A stretch of DNA of 64,000 nucleotides from Jiangella gansuensis DSM 44835 (GCF_000515395.1 NZ_KI911782.1:1903212-1967211); one strand, 5' to 3'; numbered from the stretch's first letter, positions 26,756 through 36,162 are shown. Numbers and translations are program-made. Notes: generated by a model not told the origin, from the letters alone.

Positions 26756-27912
26756 CGGGTGGGCGTCGCCGGCGCCGCGGCCAGTGCTTCGACGAGCGGT
26801 GCGACGACGGCGCCGGCAGTGAATCGATGGGCGGCCGCGCGGCTGGCAGCCCGTGCCCGCGTGCGCACGGCGGGGTCCGCGACGGTCTCGATCGCCGTGG
26901 CAAGCGCCTCGACGTTCCCGGGTGGCACGAAGATCGCCGCGTCGCCGAAGGCGCGCCGCTGCGGTTCGGTGCCGCTCGTGATCACCGCACACCCGGCCGC
27001 CGCGCCCTGGTAGACCTTGTTCGGGACGACAGCGAGCGCCTTGTCCGTGGTGCCGAAGATGCCGAGGCAGATGTCGTGACCGGCCACCAGACCCGGCAGG
27101 TCCGCGGGCTGGACCCATTCGTGCCAGGCCACGTCGACGGTGCTGCGCGTGCCGTCGGACGGACCGATACCGGCCAGGGTCGTCCTGACGGCCGGGGCGT
27201 CCTGTCCCGACCCCACCAGGGTCGCCCGGATCCTGACGCCCCGGCGACCGAGCAGGCGCAGCGCCTCTGCGATCACCGGTGCGCCCTGAAGCGGGGTGAA
27301 CAGACCGAAGAAGACCACCGTGAGCGCGCCGTCATCAGTATCGAGCGTCCTCGCGGCCTCGGCTCGCGCTCCGGCGTCGAACCAGGCCTGGGTCGCACCG
27401 ACGGCGACGACGACGGCGTCGTCGGCCCGCCGCGCCGGCACCTGCGCGGCGTGCTCGGCCGTGTCGGTGACGACGACGTCCGCCGCCGCGATCGCGAGCC
27501 GGTCGACTCCCGACAGCAGCAGGGTTCGCAGGCCGCCGCCCACGCCGCGGTCGCGGGCGGTACCGGCGGCGAAGACCAGGTGGTCCAGCACGACAGTGGC
27601 GGACGGGAAGAGGACCCGGGCGAGCAGCACGTCGAAGTGGCCGAGGTACCCGACGAGTACGTGGCTCGGGTACTCGTCGCGGCCGAGCCGGCGTGCGCGG
27701 CGGGCGAGCGTGAGCCACCGCCGGCCCAGGCGCACGGCGAGGACCGGAACCAGCCACGGCTTCCTGAGGATCTCCACCCGCCGTGCCGTGTCGAGGCCGA
27801 GGGGTTCGGCGATCTCCCGGACCTCGATCCCGCGCTCACGCAAACCGTCGATGAGGACCTGGATCCTCGGGTGCGCCGCGGCGTCGTAGGTCCCGAACGC
27901 CAGCACCCTCAC
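26752..27912 (-). CDS. GT4-type glycosyltransferase
   Basis: A 386-residue GT-B enzyme. The N-terminal domain starts VLAFGTYDAAAHPRIQVLID. The C-terminal donor domain shows VVFFGLFTPLQGAPVIAEAL, ATLVGSGQD and VVPNKVYQGAAAGCAVITSG, then a conserved acidic position in EPQRRAFGDAAIFV. It presumably adds a nucleotide-sugar unit to a lipid-linked acceptor on the cytoplasmic side. It overlaps both neighbours by 4 bases (GTGA), so stoichiometric translation with the GT2 and flippase-like proteins is likely. Confidence 0.88.
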   Translation of the reverse strand: MRVLAFGTYDAAAHPRIQVLIDGLRERGIEVREIAEPLGLDTARRVEILRKPWLVPVLAVRLGRRWLTLARRARRLGRDEYPSHVLVGYLGHFDVLLARVLFPSATVVLDHLVFAAGTARDRGVGGGLRTLLLSGVDRLAIAAADVVVTDTAEHAAQVPARRADDAVVVAVGATQAWFDAGARAEAARTLDTDDGALTVVFFGLFTPLQGAPVIAEALRLLGRRGVRIRATLVGSGQDAPAVRTTLAGIGPSDGTRSTVDVAWHEWVQPADLPGLVAGHDICLGIFGTTDKALAVVPNKVYQGAAAGCAVITSGTEPQRRAFGDAAIFVPPGNVEALATAIETVADPAVRTRARAASRAAAHRFTAGAVVAPLVEALAAAPATPTR

Positions 27913-28958
27913 GACGCGACGGCCGTCTCGCTGGCGGCCAGTTCCTCGGCTTCTCGCGCGAGCTCCGGAGGCGCCGTGGACGGCCTACCCGCGCCACCGG
28001 CTGGCGCCGTGTCGCGCCTCGCAGCCCCGTACTGCACGGCCTTGATCCGTTCGAGGGACTCCTCCAGGAGGATGCGGTTGGTGCGCAGCAGGTCGACGAT
28101 CACGAGGAGCGCGAACGTCAGCAACGCGCCCACGAGCATCGCCGTTCCGAAGACGAGGGACTGGACATGGCCGTCACCGTCGCCGGCGAACCACAAGACG
28201 AGGAAGCGCACGAAGGGCACGAGCCCCGCCACCAGCATGGGCACGCCGATCCAGCCGAGGATCACGTTCGGCCGGTACATGAGGTAAGACCGGACGATCG
28301 CCCGCCCGGACAGGTACATGTGCTGCCAAGGGCTCGTGAACAGGCGCGACTCGCGGGTCTTGGCGTTGGTAACGATCTGCAACGAGGTGATCGCCAGGCG
28401 CTTGTTGCCCGCCTGGATGATGGTCTCCATGCAGTAGCTGAACTGCGTGACCACGTTGAGCCGCAGGAGCGCGGCGCGTGAGTAGGCGCGGAAGCCGCTG
28501 GCGGCGTCCGGCAGGTCCGTGCCCGCGGCGAAGTTCACCACCCGCGAGCCGAACCTCTGCATCGCCTTCTTGAACGGCGAGAAGTGTGCGATGGTGCCCG
28601 TCTGCCGGTCCCCGATGACCACGTCCGCCTGGCCGGCGATCACCGGCCAGACCAGGTCGGCGATGCGCTCCTGCGGGTACTGGTTGTCGCCGTCGGTGTT
28701 CACCACGATGTCCGCACCGTGTGCCAGGGCGTAGTCGACGCCGTCGCGGAACGACCTGGCGAGCCCCATGGTGCGCGGATGACGCAGAACCTCCGCGCCG
28801 TAGGAACGGGCCACCTCGGCGGTCCGGTCCGTCGAGCCGTCGTCGATCACCAGCACGCGGACCTCGTCCACACCTGGGATCTCACGTGGGATCGACTTGA
28901 GTACCAGCGGCAGAGTCTCCTCCTCGTTGAGGCACGGGATCTGCACGAACAGCTTCAT
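27909..28958 (-). CDS. GT2 glycosyltransferase, polyprenyl-phosphate sugar synthase-like
   Basis: A 349-residue GT-A enzyme of the dolichyl-phosphate-mannose-synthase/DPG-synthase type. It has PCLNEEETLPLVL, VIDDGSTDRT, the NTDGDNQYPQERI metal-binding DxD region, and DAASGFRAYSR. Two C-terminal hydrophobic segments (about 248-272 and 285-310) anchor it. The ATG at 28958 has GAGGA upstream. It should make the polyprenyl-phosphate-sugar used by the GT-C-like proteins encoded nearby. First gene of the leftward operon. Confidence 0.9.
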   Translation of the reverse strand: MKLFVQIPCLNEEETLPLVLKSIPREIPGVDEVRVLVIDDGSTDRTAEVARSYGAEVLRHPRTMGLARSFRDGVDYALAHGADIVVNTDGDNQYPQERIADLVWPVIAGQADVVIGDRQTGTIAHFSPFKKAMQRFGSRVVNFAAGTDLPDAASGFRAYSRAALLRLNVVTQFSYCMETIIQAGNKRLAITSLQIVTNAKTRESRLFTSPWQHMYLSGRAIVRSYLMYRPNVILGWIGVPMLVAGLVPFVRFLVLWFAGDGDGHVQSLVFGTAMLVGALLTFALLVIVDLLRTNRILLEESLERIKAVQYGAARRDTAPAGGAGRPSTAPPELAREAEELAASETAVAS

Positions 28959-29259
28959 AACATCCTCGCGCGGGGGCTGCAGACGGAGAAGTCGCGAGCA
29001 GGCTAACCCAGGCGGCCACGGCGCCTTTCGCGGTCGCCGAGCGGCTGCCACGCACCGGCGAAGCGCTGCGGACCTGCGGTTTCGCCCGCTGCCAGCCGCA
29101 CGAGGCGGGCAGCTGAATCCGAAGGCGTCGTACGGCGCCCACGCAGTGTTTCTCGAAGGTTCACAAGGCGGCTACGTTCGCCCGACGAGCAGGGGGAGCG
29201 GAGTTCTCGACCGGCCAGCACGGACGCCCGGCACCCCGGAGCAGCTTGCCGTCGAACCG

Positions 29260-30150
29260 TCAGTGGCGTGTGGGCGAGGCCGTGACCTGCTCGAGGACTG
29301 CGTCGAGTTCGCGTTGAAGCGTGCGCTGCACCGTGGCGTCCGTGGGTGGTTCGCGGGGGTCCTCCGCGGTCGCCAGAGCTTCTTCGAAGTAGCCGATGCT
29401 CAGGATCGGTTCGCCGGCGTCGCGGTGGGCCCGGGCCAGTGCTGCCAGCAGTGGTCGCCGGCCGGGCGTGTAGCCGGTGTCGTCGGCGATGCGCAGGGCG
29501 GTGTGGAGCGGTTCGACGGCGTCGGCCGGACGGCCGAGGGCGGCTCGCGCCAGGCCGAGGTTCTTGTGTGCGTCGACGCCGAGGTACGGGTCGGCGCCCT
29601 CGAGTTCGCGCCAGATCGTGATGGCGTCGGCCGCCTGCTGCGCGGCGGCGGTGTACCGGCCGGATTCGAGGTGGTGCTCGGCGAGTGTGCTCGCGGTGAT
29701 GCCGTAGCTGCGGCGGTTTGCCGCCGAGGTCGTGGGCGGCGAGGGCTTCGCCGAACGCACGCAGCGCCGCGGCGTCGTCACCGGTGGCCTGGTGCGCGAG
29801 GGCCAGGGTAGTGAGGCCGCGGCCCAACCGGGTGTGGTCACCGGTGGCCCGGTGGTGTGCGACGAAGGGCAGGACGTGCGCGGCGGCCGTGGCGCCGTCG
29901 CCGGCCCGCAGGGCGTGGTGACCGACGGTTTGCATCACACCGTCGACCCGGAGGCGGCCCGGCACGAGCCGTGTGGCCAGGCCGGTGAGTACCTGGTGAC
30001 GGTGGAACGGCTGGCGGGTTCGGGCGAGGTGCTGCCGTACGAGCTGGCGTTCACGGCCGAGCCTGGTCTGGGCCAGCGCCGCGCCGCCGCTCCCGGATCC
30101 CGGTGGGTCGGGACCGGGCAGTCGGAGCGGCCGCAGCGCCGCGTACATCT
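29260..30150 (-). pseudogene. Frameshifted TPR-repeat protein remnant
   Basis: The upstream frame has TGDHTRLGRGLTTLALAHQA and TGDDAAALRAFGEALAAHDL. After a shift near 29715 another frame continues with good TPR units (TLAEHHLESGRYTAAAQQA, NLGLARAALGRPADAVEPL, LAALARAHRDAGEPI) to 29260. This is the TPR part of an AfsR/SARP- or NB-ARC-like regulator; no DNA-binding or ATPase part remains. It is joined directly to a GntR fragment. Confidence 0.6.
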
Positions 30151-30349
30151 CGTTGCCCGAGGCCGCCAGGATGATGCGGTGGAACTCGATGTCGGCCGTC
30201 AGGTAGCGCATCGGGCAGCGCGACGTGCCGAATCGGCGCATGTCCTCGGCCGCGGACCGCAGCGCCTCGCGCTGGTCCTCGGTGGCCCGGATGGTGGCCA
30301 GATGCGCCGCTATGGGTTCGATACCCTCATCGCCCTCCGGCATCGTCAT
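30150..30349 (-). pseudogene. Fragment of a GntR-family FCD ligand-binding domain
   Basis: About 65 residues (HLATIRATEDQREALRSAA and TADIEFHRIILAASGNEMY) match the middle of the FCD domain of FadR/GntR regulators. This includes the D-x-x-F-H metal/ligand motif. The winged helix and the end of the FCD domain are missing. The sequence then turns into TPR-protein remnant. Confidence 0.6.
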
Positions 30350-30473
30350 CTCCCCTGGTCAGGACCTTCGAGGCGACGGAACGACGACGACCACCGCCAT
30401 CGGCCCGTCGCCCATCGTCGACACCAACGGTGCACCTTGTCGAGACGGTCCGGGATCACTCCGACGGGGTGAA

Positions 30474-31736
30474 TCAGCGCATCGCGTCGCGGCGGCGCAG
30501 CCGGAGGGCCCGGTAGGCCAGTCCGGCCGCGAACACGCCGAGGCCGATCAGCACGGCCTCGACGGGGAGAGTCGCGACCAGGGTGAGGCAGCCGGCGGCA
30601 CCGAGGATCTGCAGCGCGCGGGGGAAGCGTCGCTGGTCCGCGGGTTGGCTGAGGGCGGAGAGGTTGGCGATCAGGTAGTAGATCAGCACCCCGAACGATG
30701 AGAACCCGATCGCGCCACGCAAGTCCACCACCAACACCAGGACACAGACGACGACGGCGAGCGCGATCTCGGCATGGTGGGGGACCTTGAACCGCGGATG
30801 CACGTCGGCCAGCCAGCCGGGAAGGTCGCGTTCGCGAGCCATGGCCAGGCTGGTGCGGCCGATGCCGGCGATCAACGCCAGCAGTGCGCCGAGCGCGGCC
30901 GCTGCCGCGCCGACCCGGACCAGCGGTGCCGCCCAGTCCCAGCCGTCGGCCTGGACGGCGGCCACCAGCGGGGCGGAGGCGTTCGCGAGCCCGTCGGACC
31001 CGAGCACCAGCAGCGCGCTGGCGCCGACCAGGGCGTAGACGACGACGGCGATGACCAGCGAGGTCACGATGGCGCGGGGGATGGTCCGCGCCGGGTCGCG
31101 GACTTCCTCGCCCATGGTGGCGATGCGGGCGTAGCCGGCGAAGGCGAAGAACAGCAGACCGGCCGACTGGAGGATTCCGTACCAGCCGCCGTCCGGTCCG
31201 GCCCGGCCGGTCAGGTGGGCGGTGTCGGCGGAGCCGCCGGCGAGATTCGCGATCACGACGACGGCGAGCGCGGCGAGCACGATCACGATGAGGACGCGCG
31301 CCAGCCGGGCGGTGCGGGTGATGCCGCGGTAGTTGACCGCCGCCAGCCCGGCCACGGCGACGACGGCGACCGGCTTGCGCCAGGCTTCGTCGGGCACGGC
31401 GTAGGCGGCGAACGTGATGGCCATCGCGGCGCAGGAGGCGGTCTTGCCGATTACGAACCCCCACCCGGCGACGAACCCCCACCACTCGCCCAGCCGCTCC
31501 CGCCCGTACACGTAGGTGCCGCCCGACGTCGGATACACCGCCGCCAGCTGCGCCGACGAGGTCGCGTTGCAGTAGGCCACGACGGCGGCAACGGCCAGAC
31601 CGATCAGCAGACCCGTGCCGGCGGCCGCCGCGGCCGGGGCGAACGCGGCGAACACCCCGGCGCCGACCATCGACGCCAGCCCGATGACCACCGCGTCGAC
31701 CGTGCCCAACCGCCGCGCCAGGCCCGGCTCAGCCAC
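30474..31736 (-). CDS. APC-superfamily amino acid permease
   Basis: A 420-residue protein with about 12 transmembrane helices. The APC signature is at the start (IGLASMVGAGVFAAFAPAAAA) and in helix 2-3 (AVYPTSGGTYVYGRERLG). Helix 6 carries FFAFAGYARIATMGEEVRDP, the region that binds the amino acid alpha-carboxylate. It imports or exchanges an unidentified amino acid or amine. It has no operon partner: downstream are regulator relics, upstream a divergent methyltransferase. Confidence 0.88.
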   Translation of the reverse strand: MAEPGLARRLGTVDAVVIGLASMVGAGVFAAFAPAAAAAGTGLLIGLAVAAVVAYCNATSSAQLAAVYPTSGGTYVYGRERLGEWWGFVAGWGFVIGKTASCAAMAITFAAYAVPDEAWRKPVAVVAVAGLAAVNYRGITRTARLARVLIVIVLAALAVVVIANLAGGSADTAHLTGRAGPDGGWYGILQSAGLLFFAFAGYARIATMGEEVRDPARTIPRAIVTSLVIAVVVYALVGASALLVLGSDGLANASAPLVAAVQADGWDWAAPLVRVGAAAAALGALLALIAGIGRTSLAMARERDLPGWLADVHPRFKVPHHAEIALAVVVCVLVLVVDLRGAIGFSSFGVLIYYLIANLSALSQPADQRRFPRALQILGAAGCLTLVATLPVEAVLIGLGVFAAGLAYRALRLRRRDAMR

Positions 31737-31842
31737 GCCGCTCTCCGCTCGCTCGCCGGCCGATGTCGAAGCCCGATACTAGCGGTTGGGCGACCTACGG
31801 CCGTCGACGGACCATGTCACGGCCAGGCGCTAGCGTCGGCCC

Positions 31843-32607
31843 GTGGCCTTCGACTACGACAGTGAACTGCGCTACCTGGACCCATCTTTCCGCGCGTCCC
31901 TCGGAATCCGTAGCGGGGATCACGTGCTCGACGTCGGTTGCGGCAGCGGTCGCACCACCCGCGACGCGGCCAGGATCGCGGCGGAAGGCCGGGTGGTGGG
32001 CGTGGACGTCTCGCAGGCGCGTATCGAGGAGGCTCGCGAGCTCGCCGCCGCCGATGGACTGCGCAACGTCGTGTTCGAGGTCGCCGACGCGCAGACACAT
32101 CCGTTCCGCGATGCGGAGTTCGACCTGGTGATGAGCCGCTTCGGGACGATGTTCTTCACCGATCCGATGGCGGCGTTCACGAACCTCGCGCGGTCGACCA
32201 CGACCGGCGGGCGCCTGGTGATGACCGTCTGGCAGGAGCGCGCCGTCAACGAGTGGGCGGGCCCGCTGATCGACGCCATCCTGGGTGACTCGGCCGAGGC
32301 TCCCGCCGACGACAGCGCGTTCTCCCTTGCCGATCGGGAGTCGACGCGGTCGTTGCTCGAATCCGCGGGATTCGGCGACGTCGGGTTCTCGGACGTGTCA
32401 CGGCCGGTCTGGTACGGGGCCGACGTCGACGCGGCCTTCGACGCGGTGCTGCAGCTGCGGGGTCCGCAGGAGGTCCTCGGCCGGTTCACCGGGGCCGCGC
32501 TGCACCGTGCCATGGGCCGGCTGCGCACCCAGCTCGCCGCGCACGCGACCCCGGAAGGGGTGCTCTTCGGCTCCCGCGCCTGGATCGTCGTCGCCCGTCG
32601 TCGATGA
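31843..32607 (+). CDS. Class I SAM-dependent methyltransferase
   Basis: A 254-residue Rossmann methyltransferase with motif I HVLDVGCGSGRTTRD, motif II GVDVSQARIEEA and an acidic post-II stretch DAQTHPFRDAEFD. It is of the UbiE/ArsM-like type. No extra metal-binding cysteines suggest arsenite methylation. GTG at 31843 is used because the protein then starts a few residues before the core; no strong ribosome site is visible. Substrate unknown. Confidence 0.85.
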   Translation: MAFDYDSELRYLDPSFRASLGIRSGDHVLDVGCGSGRTTRDAARIAAEGRVVGVDVSQARIEEARELAAADGLRNVVFEVADAQTHPFRDAEFDLVMSRFGTMFFTDPMAAFTNLARSTTTGGRLVMTVWQERAVNEWAGPLIDAILGDSAEAPADDSAFSLADRESTRSLLESAGFGDVGFSDVSRPVWYGADVDAAFDAVLQLRGPQEVLGRFTGAALHRAMGRLRTQLAAHATPEGVLFGSRAWIVVARRR

Positions 32608-32639
32608 GCACCGGTGCCGCGGGCGGCTGGGTGTTCCGC

Positions 32640-33030
32640 CGGCTCCGCAACGCGATTTGGCGGTGGTTCACCGACCCATCGTCACGGCCGATGTTGGAGC
32701 CCGAGTGGACCCGAATCTCCGCGGCTCTGGTGAGCGACCTCCGTGCAACGTACGCGCGCCGTTCAGAGACGCCGACGTCACCTCGCTGGTCGACGACCTG
32801 CTGGCTCGTAGCGCGAGTTCCGGGAGTTGTGGGAACGTCACGACGTCGCCGTTCGCCGGTCCGACATCAAGTCCATCGTGCACCCTTAGGTGGGCGTGGT
32901 TCAGCTGCGGTGCGAGATCCTGCTCACCCCAGCCGCCGACATCCAATTGCTCGCCTCCTTCCCGCTCGAAGGACACCGACGCGGCCGAGAAGCTCCAACT
33001 TGGAATGGGCTGGCGTCGTCGGGGTACCGG
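32640..33030 (+). pseudogene. Decayed MmyB-like regulator C-terminus
   Basis: Pieces in three frames read in order: RNAIWRWFTDPSSRPMLEPE and RISAALVSDLRATYARR; DADVTSLVDDLLARSAS; then VGVVQLRCEILLTPAADIQL; and finally KDTDAAEKLQL. Together they rebuild the MmyB-type ligand domain, as in the intact regulator at 19850. An in-frame stop near 32888 and several shifts break it. The XRE DNA-binding half is absent. Confidence 0.6.
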
Positions 33031-33072
33031 CGAGGAGCATCCGACCACACCGCAGTGAAAGGTGCACCAGCC

Positions 33073-33954
33073 ATGTTCTTCCACCGCCAAGAACTCCAAC
33101 ATGCCGCCAAACCTGACCGACCCGACGCGGTCTACGCCCGTAAGCTCCAGGAAGTACTCGGTGGGCAGTACGGTGAGATCACCGTCGCCATGCAGTACGG
33201 GTTCCAGTCGTGGAACGTGCACCTTCCCGGGAAGTACCGTGATCTGCTCTATGGGATCGGCGCGGAAGAGTTCGGGCACGTCGAGATGCTCGCGACCATG
33301 ATCGCTCAGTTGCTGGAGAAGGCGCCTGTCGGTGTCACCGAGGATGCCGTGCAGGACGACCCGACCGTCGCGGCGGTGGTCGGTGGTACTGATATCCAAC
33401 ACGCCATCGTGGCCGGGGCCGGTGCCCGTCCGGTGGATAGCATGGGCAACCCGTGGACGGCCGGTTACGTCACGGCCAGCGGCAATCTGCTGGCCGATTT
33501 CACCGCCAATGCCAACGCCGAGATGCAGGGCCGGTTGCAGGTGGCCCGGTTGTACAACATGACCGACGATGCCGGCGTGCGGGATCTGCTGTCGTTCTTG
33601 ATCGCTCGCGACACCATGCACCAGAACCAGTGGATCGCGGCCGCCCGGGAACTGCAGGAAGAAGGGTTGGAGAATCTCCCCGTGCCCAGCAACTTCCCGC
33701 AGTCGCAGGAGGACGGGGAGGTCGCCTACCAGTACATCAACTTCTCCGACGGAGAGCACGCGTCCGAAGGTAGCTGGGCCAGCGGGCCGTCCCCGGATGG
33801 CAAGGGCGAGTTCCAGTACGTTGCCCAGCCCCCGGCCGGTGCCGCGATGCCCAAGCCGACCAGGCCCGATTCCCGGCTTTACGGCACGACCGACGTGCCG
33901 AACATCGTCGAGAAGACGGCCGGCAAGGCCCAGGACATGCTGCACAAGGAATGA
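33073..33954 (+). CDS. Manganese (non-haem) catalase
   Basis: A 293-residue di-manganese catalase that breaks down hydrogen peroxide. The four-helix ferritin-like core is plain: GGQYGEITVAMQYGFQSW, GAEEFGHVEMLATMI, NANAEMQGRLQVARLYNM and RDTMHQNQWIAA carry the Glu/His ligands. A family-typical C-terminal tail follows (PVPSNFPQSQEDGEVAYQ). Length matches the usual size. ATG 33073 lies 15-20 bases after a weak GGTGCA. A 12-bp hairpin ends the gene. Confidence 0.95.
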   Translation: MFFHRQELQHAAKPDRPDAVYARKLQEVLGGQYGEITVAMQYGFQSWNVHLPGKYRDLLYGIGAEEFGHVEMLATMIAQLLEKAPVGVTEDAVQDDPTVAAVVGGTDIQHAIVAGAGARPVDSMGNPWTAGYVTASGNLLADFTANANAEMQGRLQVARLYNMTDDAGVRDLLSFLIARDTMHQNQWIAAARELQEEGLENLPVPSNFPQSQEDGEVAYQYINFSDGEHASEGSWASGPSPDGKGEFQYVAQPPAGAAMPKPTRPDSRLYGTTDVPNIVEKTAGKAQDMLHKE

Positions 33955-33999
33955 GCGCTCCAGGATTCGTCGGCGCGAACACACACGCGTGACCCGCAT

Positions 34000-34028
34000 C
34001 CGTCCCGTTCTCCAGCAGGACGGGACGG
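34000..34028. terminator. 12-bp hairpin after the manganese catalase gene
   Basis: Arms 34000-34011 and 34017-34028 pair over 12 positions with one G-U wobble around a 5-base loop. It is 46 bases past the catalase stop and ends 24 bases before the next start codon. Confidence 0.75.
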
Positions 34029-34052
34029 ACGGCCCCGGCTGAGGAGGGCGAG

Positions 34053-34547
34053 ATGGTCGGTGACAACGGGCGCGCGGATGCGCCGGAGCCCATGGCCAAC
34101 CGGTCCCTGACGGTCGGCGCCATGATCGGCGTGGCCGTGATGGCCGCCGTGGACGAGGTCGTGTTCCACCAGCTGTTGGGCTGGCACCATTTCTACGATC
34201 GTTCCGCAACGGACGTGGCGCTCATGTCCGATGGCCTTCTTCACGCGGCCGAACTCGTGTTGCTCGTCGCCGGTTTCGTGCTCCTGAGTGACCTTCGCAG
34301 GCGCGGGACGCTCGCTGTCGGCGCCGCCTGGGCGGGTGTACTGCTCGGCTCGGGAGCGTTCCAGGTGTGGGACGGGCTCGTCCACCACAAGGTTCTACGG
34401 CTCCATCAAGTCCGGTACGGCGTGGACCTGTTGCCCTATGACATGACGTGGAACGCCGTCGGGGTGGTGCTGTTGGCTGCCGGTGTCGCACTCGCGAGAC
34501 GGTCACGGCGCAGCAGTGGTGGACGTCGGCGGCGAGCCGCTGGCTGA
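34053..34547 (+). CDS. DUF2243 membrane protein
   Basis: A 164-residue protein with four hydrophobic segments. It has DUF2243 landmarks: AAVDEVVFHQLLGWHHFYD near residues 31-50, FQVWDGLVHHKVLRLHQVR, and DLLPYDMTWN. The conserved histidines suggest metal or haem contact, but no activity is known. ATG 34053 follows GAGGAGGGCG. A CtaG-like gene starts 5 bases after its stop. The pair is commonly seen together near oxidase genes, so a role around copper or cytochrome oxidase is plausible. Confidence 0.85.
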   Translation: MVGDNGRADAPEPMANRSLTVGAMIGVAVMAAVDEVVFHQLLGWHHFYDRSATDVALMSDGLLHAAELVLLVAGFVLLSDLRRRGTLAVGAAWAGVLLGSGAFQVWDGLVHHKVLRLHQVRYGVDLLPYDMTWNAVGVVLLAAGVALARRSRRSSGGRRRRAAG

Positions 34548-34552
34548 CAGCC

Positions 34553-35425
34553 ATGCTGACGGCCTTCGCGCACGCGCAGCACGCTGCTGGTTCCGGACCG
34601 GCGGGCTGGATCGTTCCCGCCCTGGCGGTTGCCATGGTGAGCGGCGGATATCTCGCGGCTGTGCGGAAGTACTCACGACGCACTCTGCGCCGCTGGCCGA
34701 TGGCGAGAACGGGCGCCTTCGTGGCCGGCGCGGCGATGCTGGGGCTCGCTGCATCGCCGCCAGTGCGCATGCTCGCCGACAGCGACCCGCGCGGGCACAT
34801 GGTGCAGCACCTCCTGATCGGGATGTACGCCCCCCTGGCGCTCGTCCTGGCGGCTCCGATGACCGTCCTGCTGGCGGCGTTGCCGCCGAGGCGTGCCAGG
34901 GCGTTGACCACTGTGTTGCGGTGCAGTCTGGTCCGCGTCCTGTCTCATCCGGCCACAGCGGGACTCGCCACGACAGCCGGCCTCTACGTGCTCTATCTCA
35001 CCCCGCTGCACGCCGCCAGCGCTGACAGCGCGATCTTGCACAGCGGTGTTCACCTGCACTTTCTGCTCGCCGGTTACCTGTTCGCCTGGTCGATCGTCGG
35101 ACCCGACCCCGCACCTCGGCGCCCCGGCCGGCCGACGCGAATCGCCGTTCTCATCGTGGTGGCCGGTGCGCATGCGTATGTGGCCAAGCTCCTGTATGCC
35201 GGCGCCGCCGAGCTTCCACCGGGTGCCGGCTACGCGCCTGAGCTCGTCCGGCAGGCTGCGCAGATCATGTACTACGGCGGTGATCTCGCCGAGCTGCTCA
35301 TCGCCGTGGTGCTGTTCACCGCATGGTCAGGCCGGCGGCGCGAACGCTCACGGCCGACGAACCGGCCGGCGGTATTCGCCTTCTCTCGACCGCGGCGCGT
35401 CAGCACGGTCATCAGCCCGCCCTAA
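34553..35425 (+). CDS. CtaG-like cytochrome oxidase assembly membrane protein
   Basis: A 290-residue protein with about seven transmembrane segments, of the caa3_CtaG type. It shows DPRGHMVQHLLIGMYAPLAL, LHSGVHLHFLLAGYLFAWSI and YYGGDLAELLIAVVLF with the conserved His and acidic positions. In relatives it helps put copper into cytochrome oxidase. ATG 34553 is chosen just after the DUF2243 stop. The frame stays open 5' into that gene, so an overlapping start cannot be excluded. Oxidase subunit genes lie 2.7 kb downstream. Confidence 0.85.
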   Translation: MLTAFAHAQHAAGSGPAGWIVPALAVAMVSGGYLAAVRKYSRRTLRRWPMARTGAFVAGAAMLGLAASPPVRMLADSDPRGHMVQHLLIGMYAPLALVLAAPMTVLLAALPPRRARALTTVLRCSLVRVLSHPATAGLATTAGLYVLYLTPLHAASADSAILHSGVHLHFLLAGYLFAWSIVGPDPAPRRPGRPTRIAVLIVVAGAHAYVAKLLYAGAAELPPGAGYAPELVRQAAQIMYYGGDLAELLIAVVLFTAWSGRRRERSRPTNRPAVFAFSRPRRVSTVISPP

Positions 35426-35499
35426 TCGCGGCCGGGAATGAACGCCTCGACTGTGGGCAAAAGCAACCATGTCCATCACTGACGATGAAAGGAACCGCC

Positions 35500-36156
35500 G
35501 TGAATGTCCGACGACTGGCCGCGGCCGGCGTCGGAGCAATTGCTCTGACGCTGCTCGCCACCACAACAGCGCAAGCACAGCAGCAGGAGCTGTCCGACCA
35601 GGACCGGAGCTTCTTGATTCAGGCCCACCAGAGCAACCTGGCCGAGATCGCCTCCGGCGAGGCGGCGGTCGCCCAGGCGACCACCGAGCTGGTGCGCTCC
35701 CAGGGACAGATGCTCATCACCGACCATACGATGCTTGACACGTCACTTCAGCGAGTCGCTGCCGCTCACGGCGTCGACCTGCCATCTGAACCCACTGCTG
35801 AACAACAGGCGCAACTAGCCGAGGTGACCGCCCAAGAAGGCATGGCGTTCGATCAGGCGTGGACACGGCTGCAGATCACCGCGCACCAGGCGGCCCTCGC
35901 GATCGGTGATCAAGAACTGCAAAGCGGCAGCGCAGCCGACGTCGTCGCGCTGGCGGAGGAATCCGCTCCCGTCATCCAGAAACACCTGACCATGATCGAG
36001 TCTGGAGAGGCGCCGGCCCCCGACGGCGTTGACGCCGGAACCGGTGGCCATGCAGCGGCGGAGCAGCGGGACGTCGGCCCGGGGACGTGGGCACTTGCCG
36101 TTGGTGGGTTGCTCCTGGTCGCGGTCAGCTCGGCCGCGTTGCGTCGCCGAGGTTGA
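35500..36156 (+). CDS. Exported DUF4142 protein with C-terminal membrane anchor
   Basis: A 218-residue secreted protein. A signal peptide (VRRLAAAGVGAIALTLLATT to TAQAQ) is followed by a ferritin-like DUF4142 four-helix domain (DRSFLIQAHQSNLAEIASGE, QGQMLITDHTMLD). The C-terminus is a single TM anchor (GTWALAVGGLLLVAVSSAAL) with a basic end. GTG 35500 is preferred because AAAGGA sits 7-10 bases upstream; an ATG at 35485 is in frame. There is no LPxTG motif, although a sortase gene follows after 6 bases. Confidence 0.85.
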   Translation: MNVRRLAAAGVGAIALTLLATTTAQAQQQELSDQDRSFLIQAHQSNLAEIASGEAAVAQATTELVRSQGQMLITDHTMLDTSLQRVAAAHGVDLPSEPTAEQQAQLAEVTAQEGMAFDQAWTRLQITAHQAALAIGDQELQSGSAADVVALAEESAPVIQKHLTMIESGEAPAPDGVDAGTGGHAAAEQRDVGPGTWALAVGGLLLVAVSSAALRRRG

Positions 36157-36162
36157 TCTCGA

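Noticed and set aside
29003-30349. A single 448-residue leftward gene
   Set aside because: Its text changes from GntR FCD to TPR to arginine-rich nonsense; the TPR part continues in another frame, so it is a chain of relics.
32668-34209. 513-codon leftward frame opposite the manganese catalase
   Set aside because: Antisense shadow of a well-conserved enzyme.
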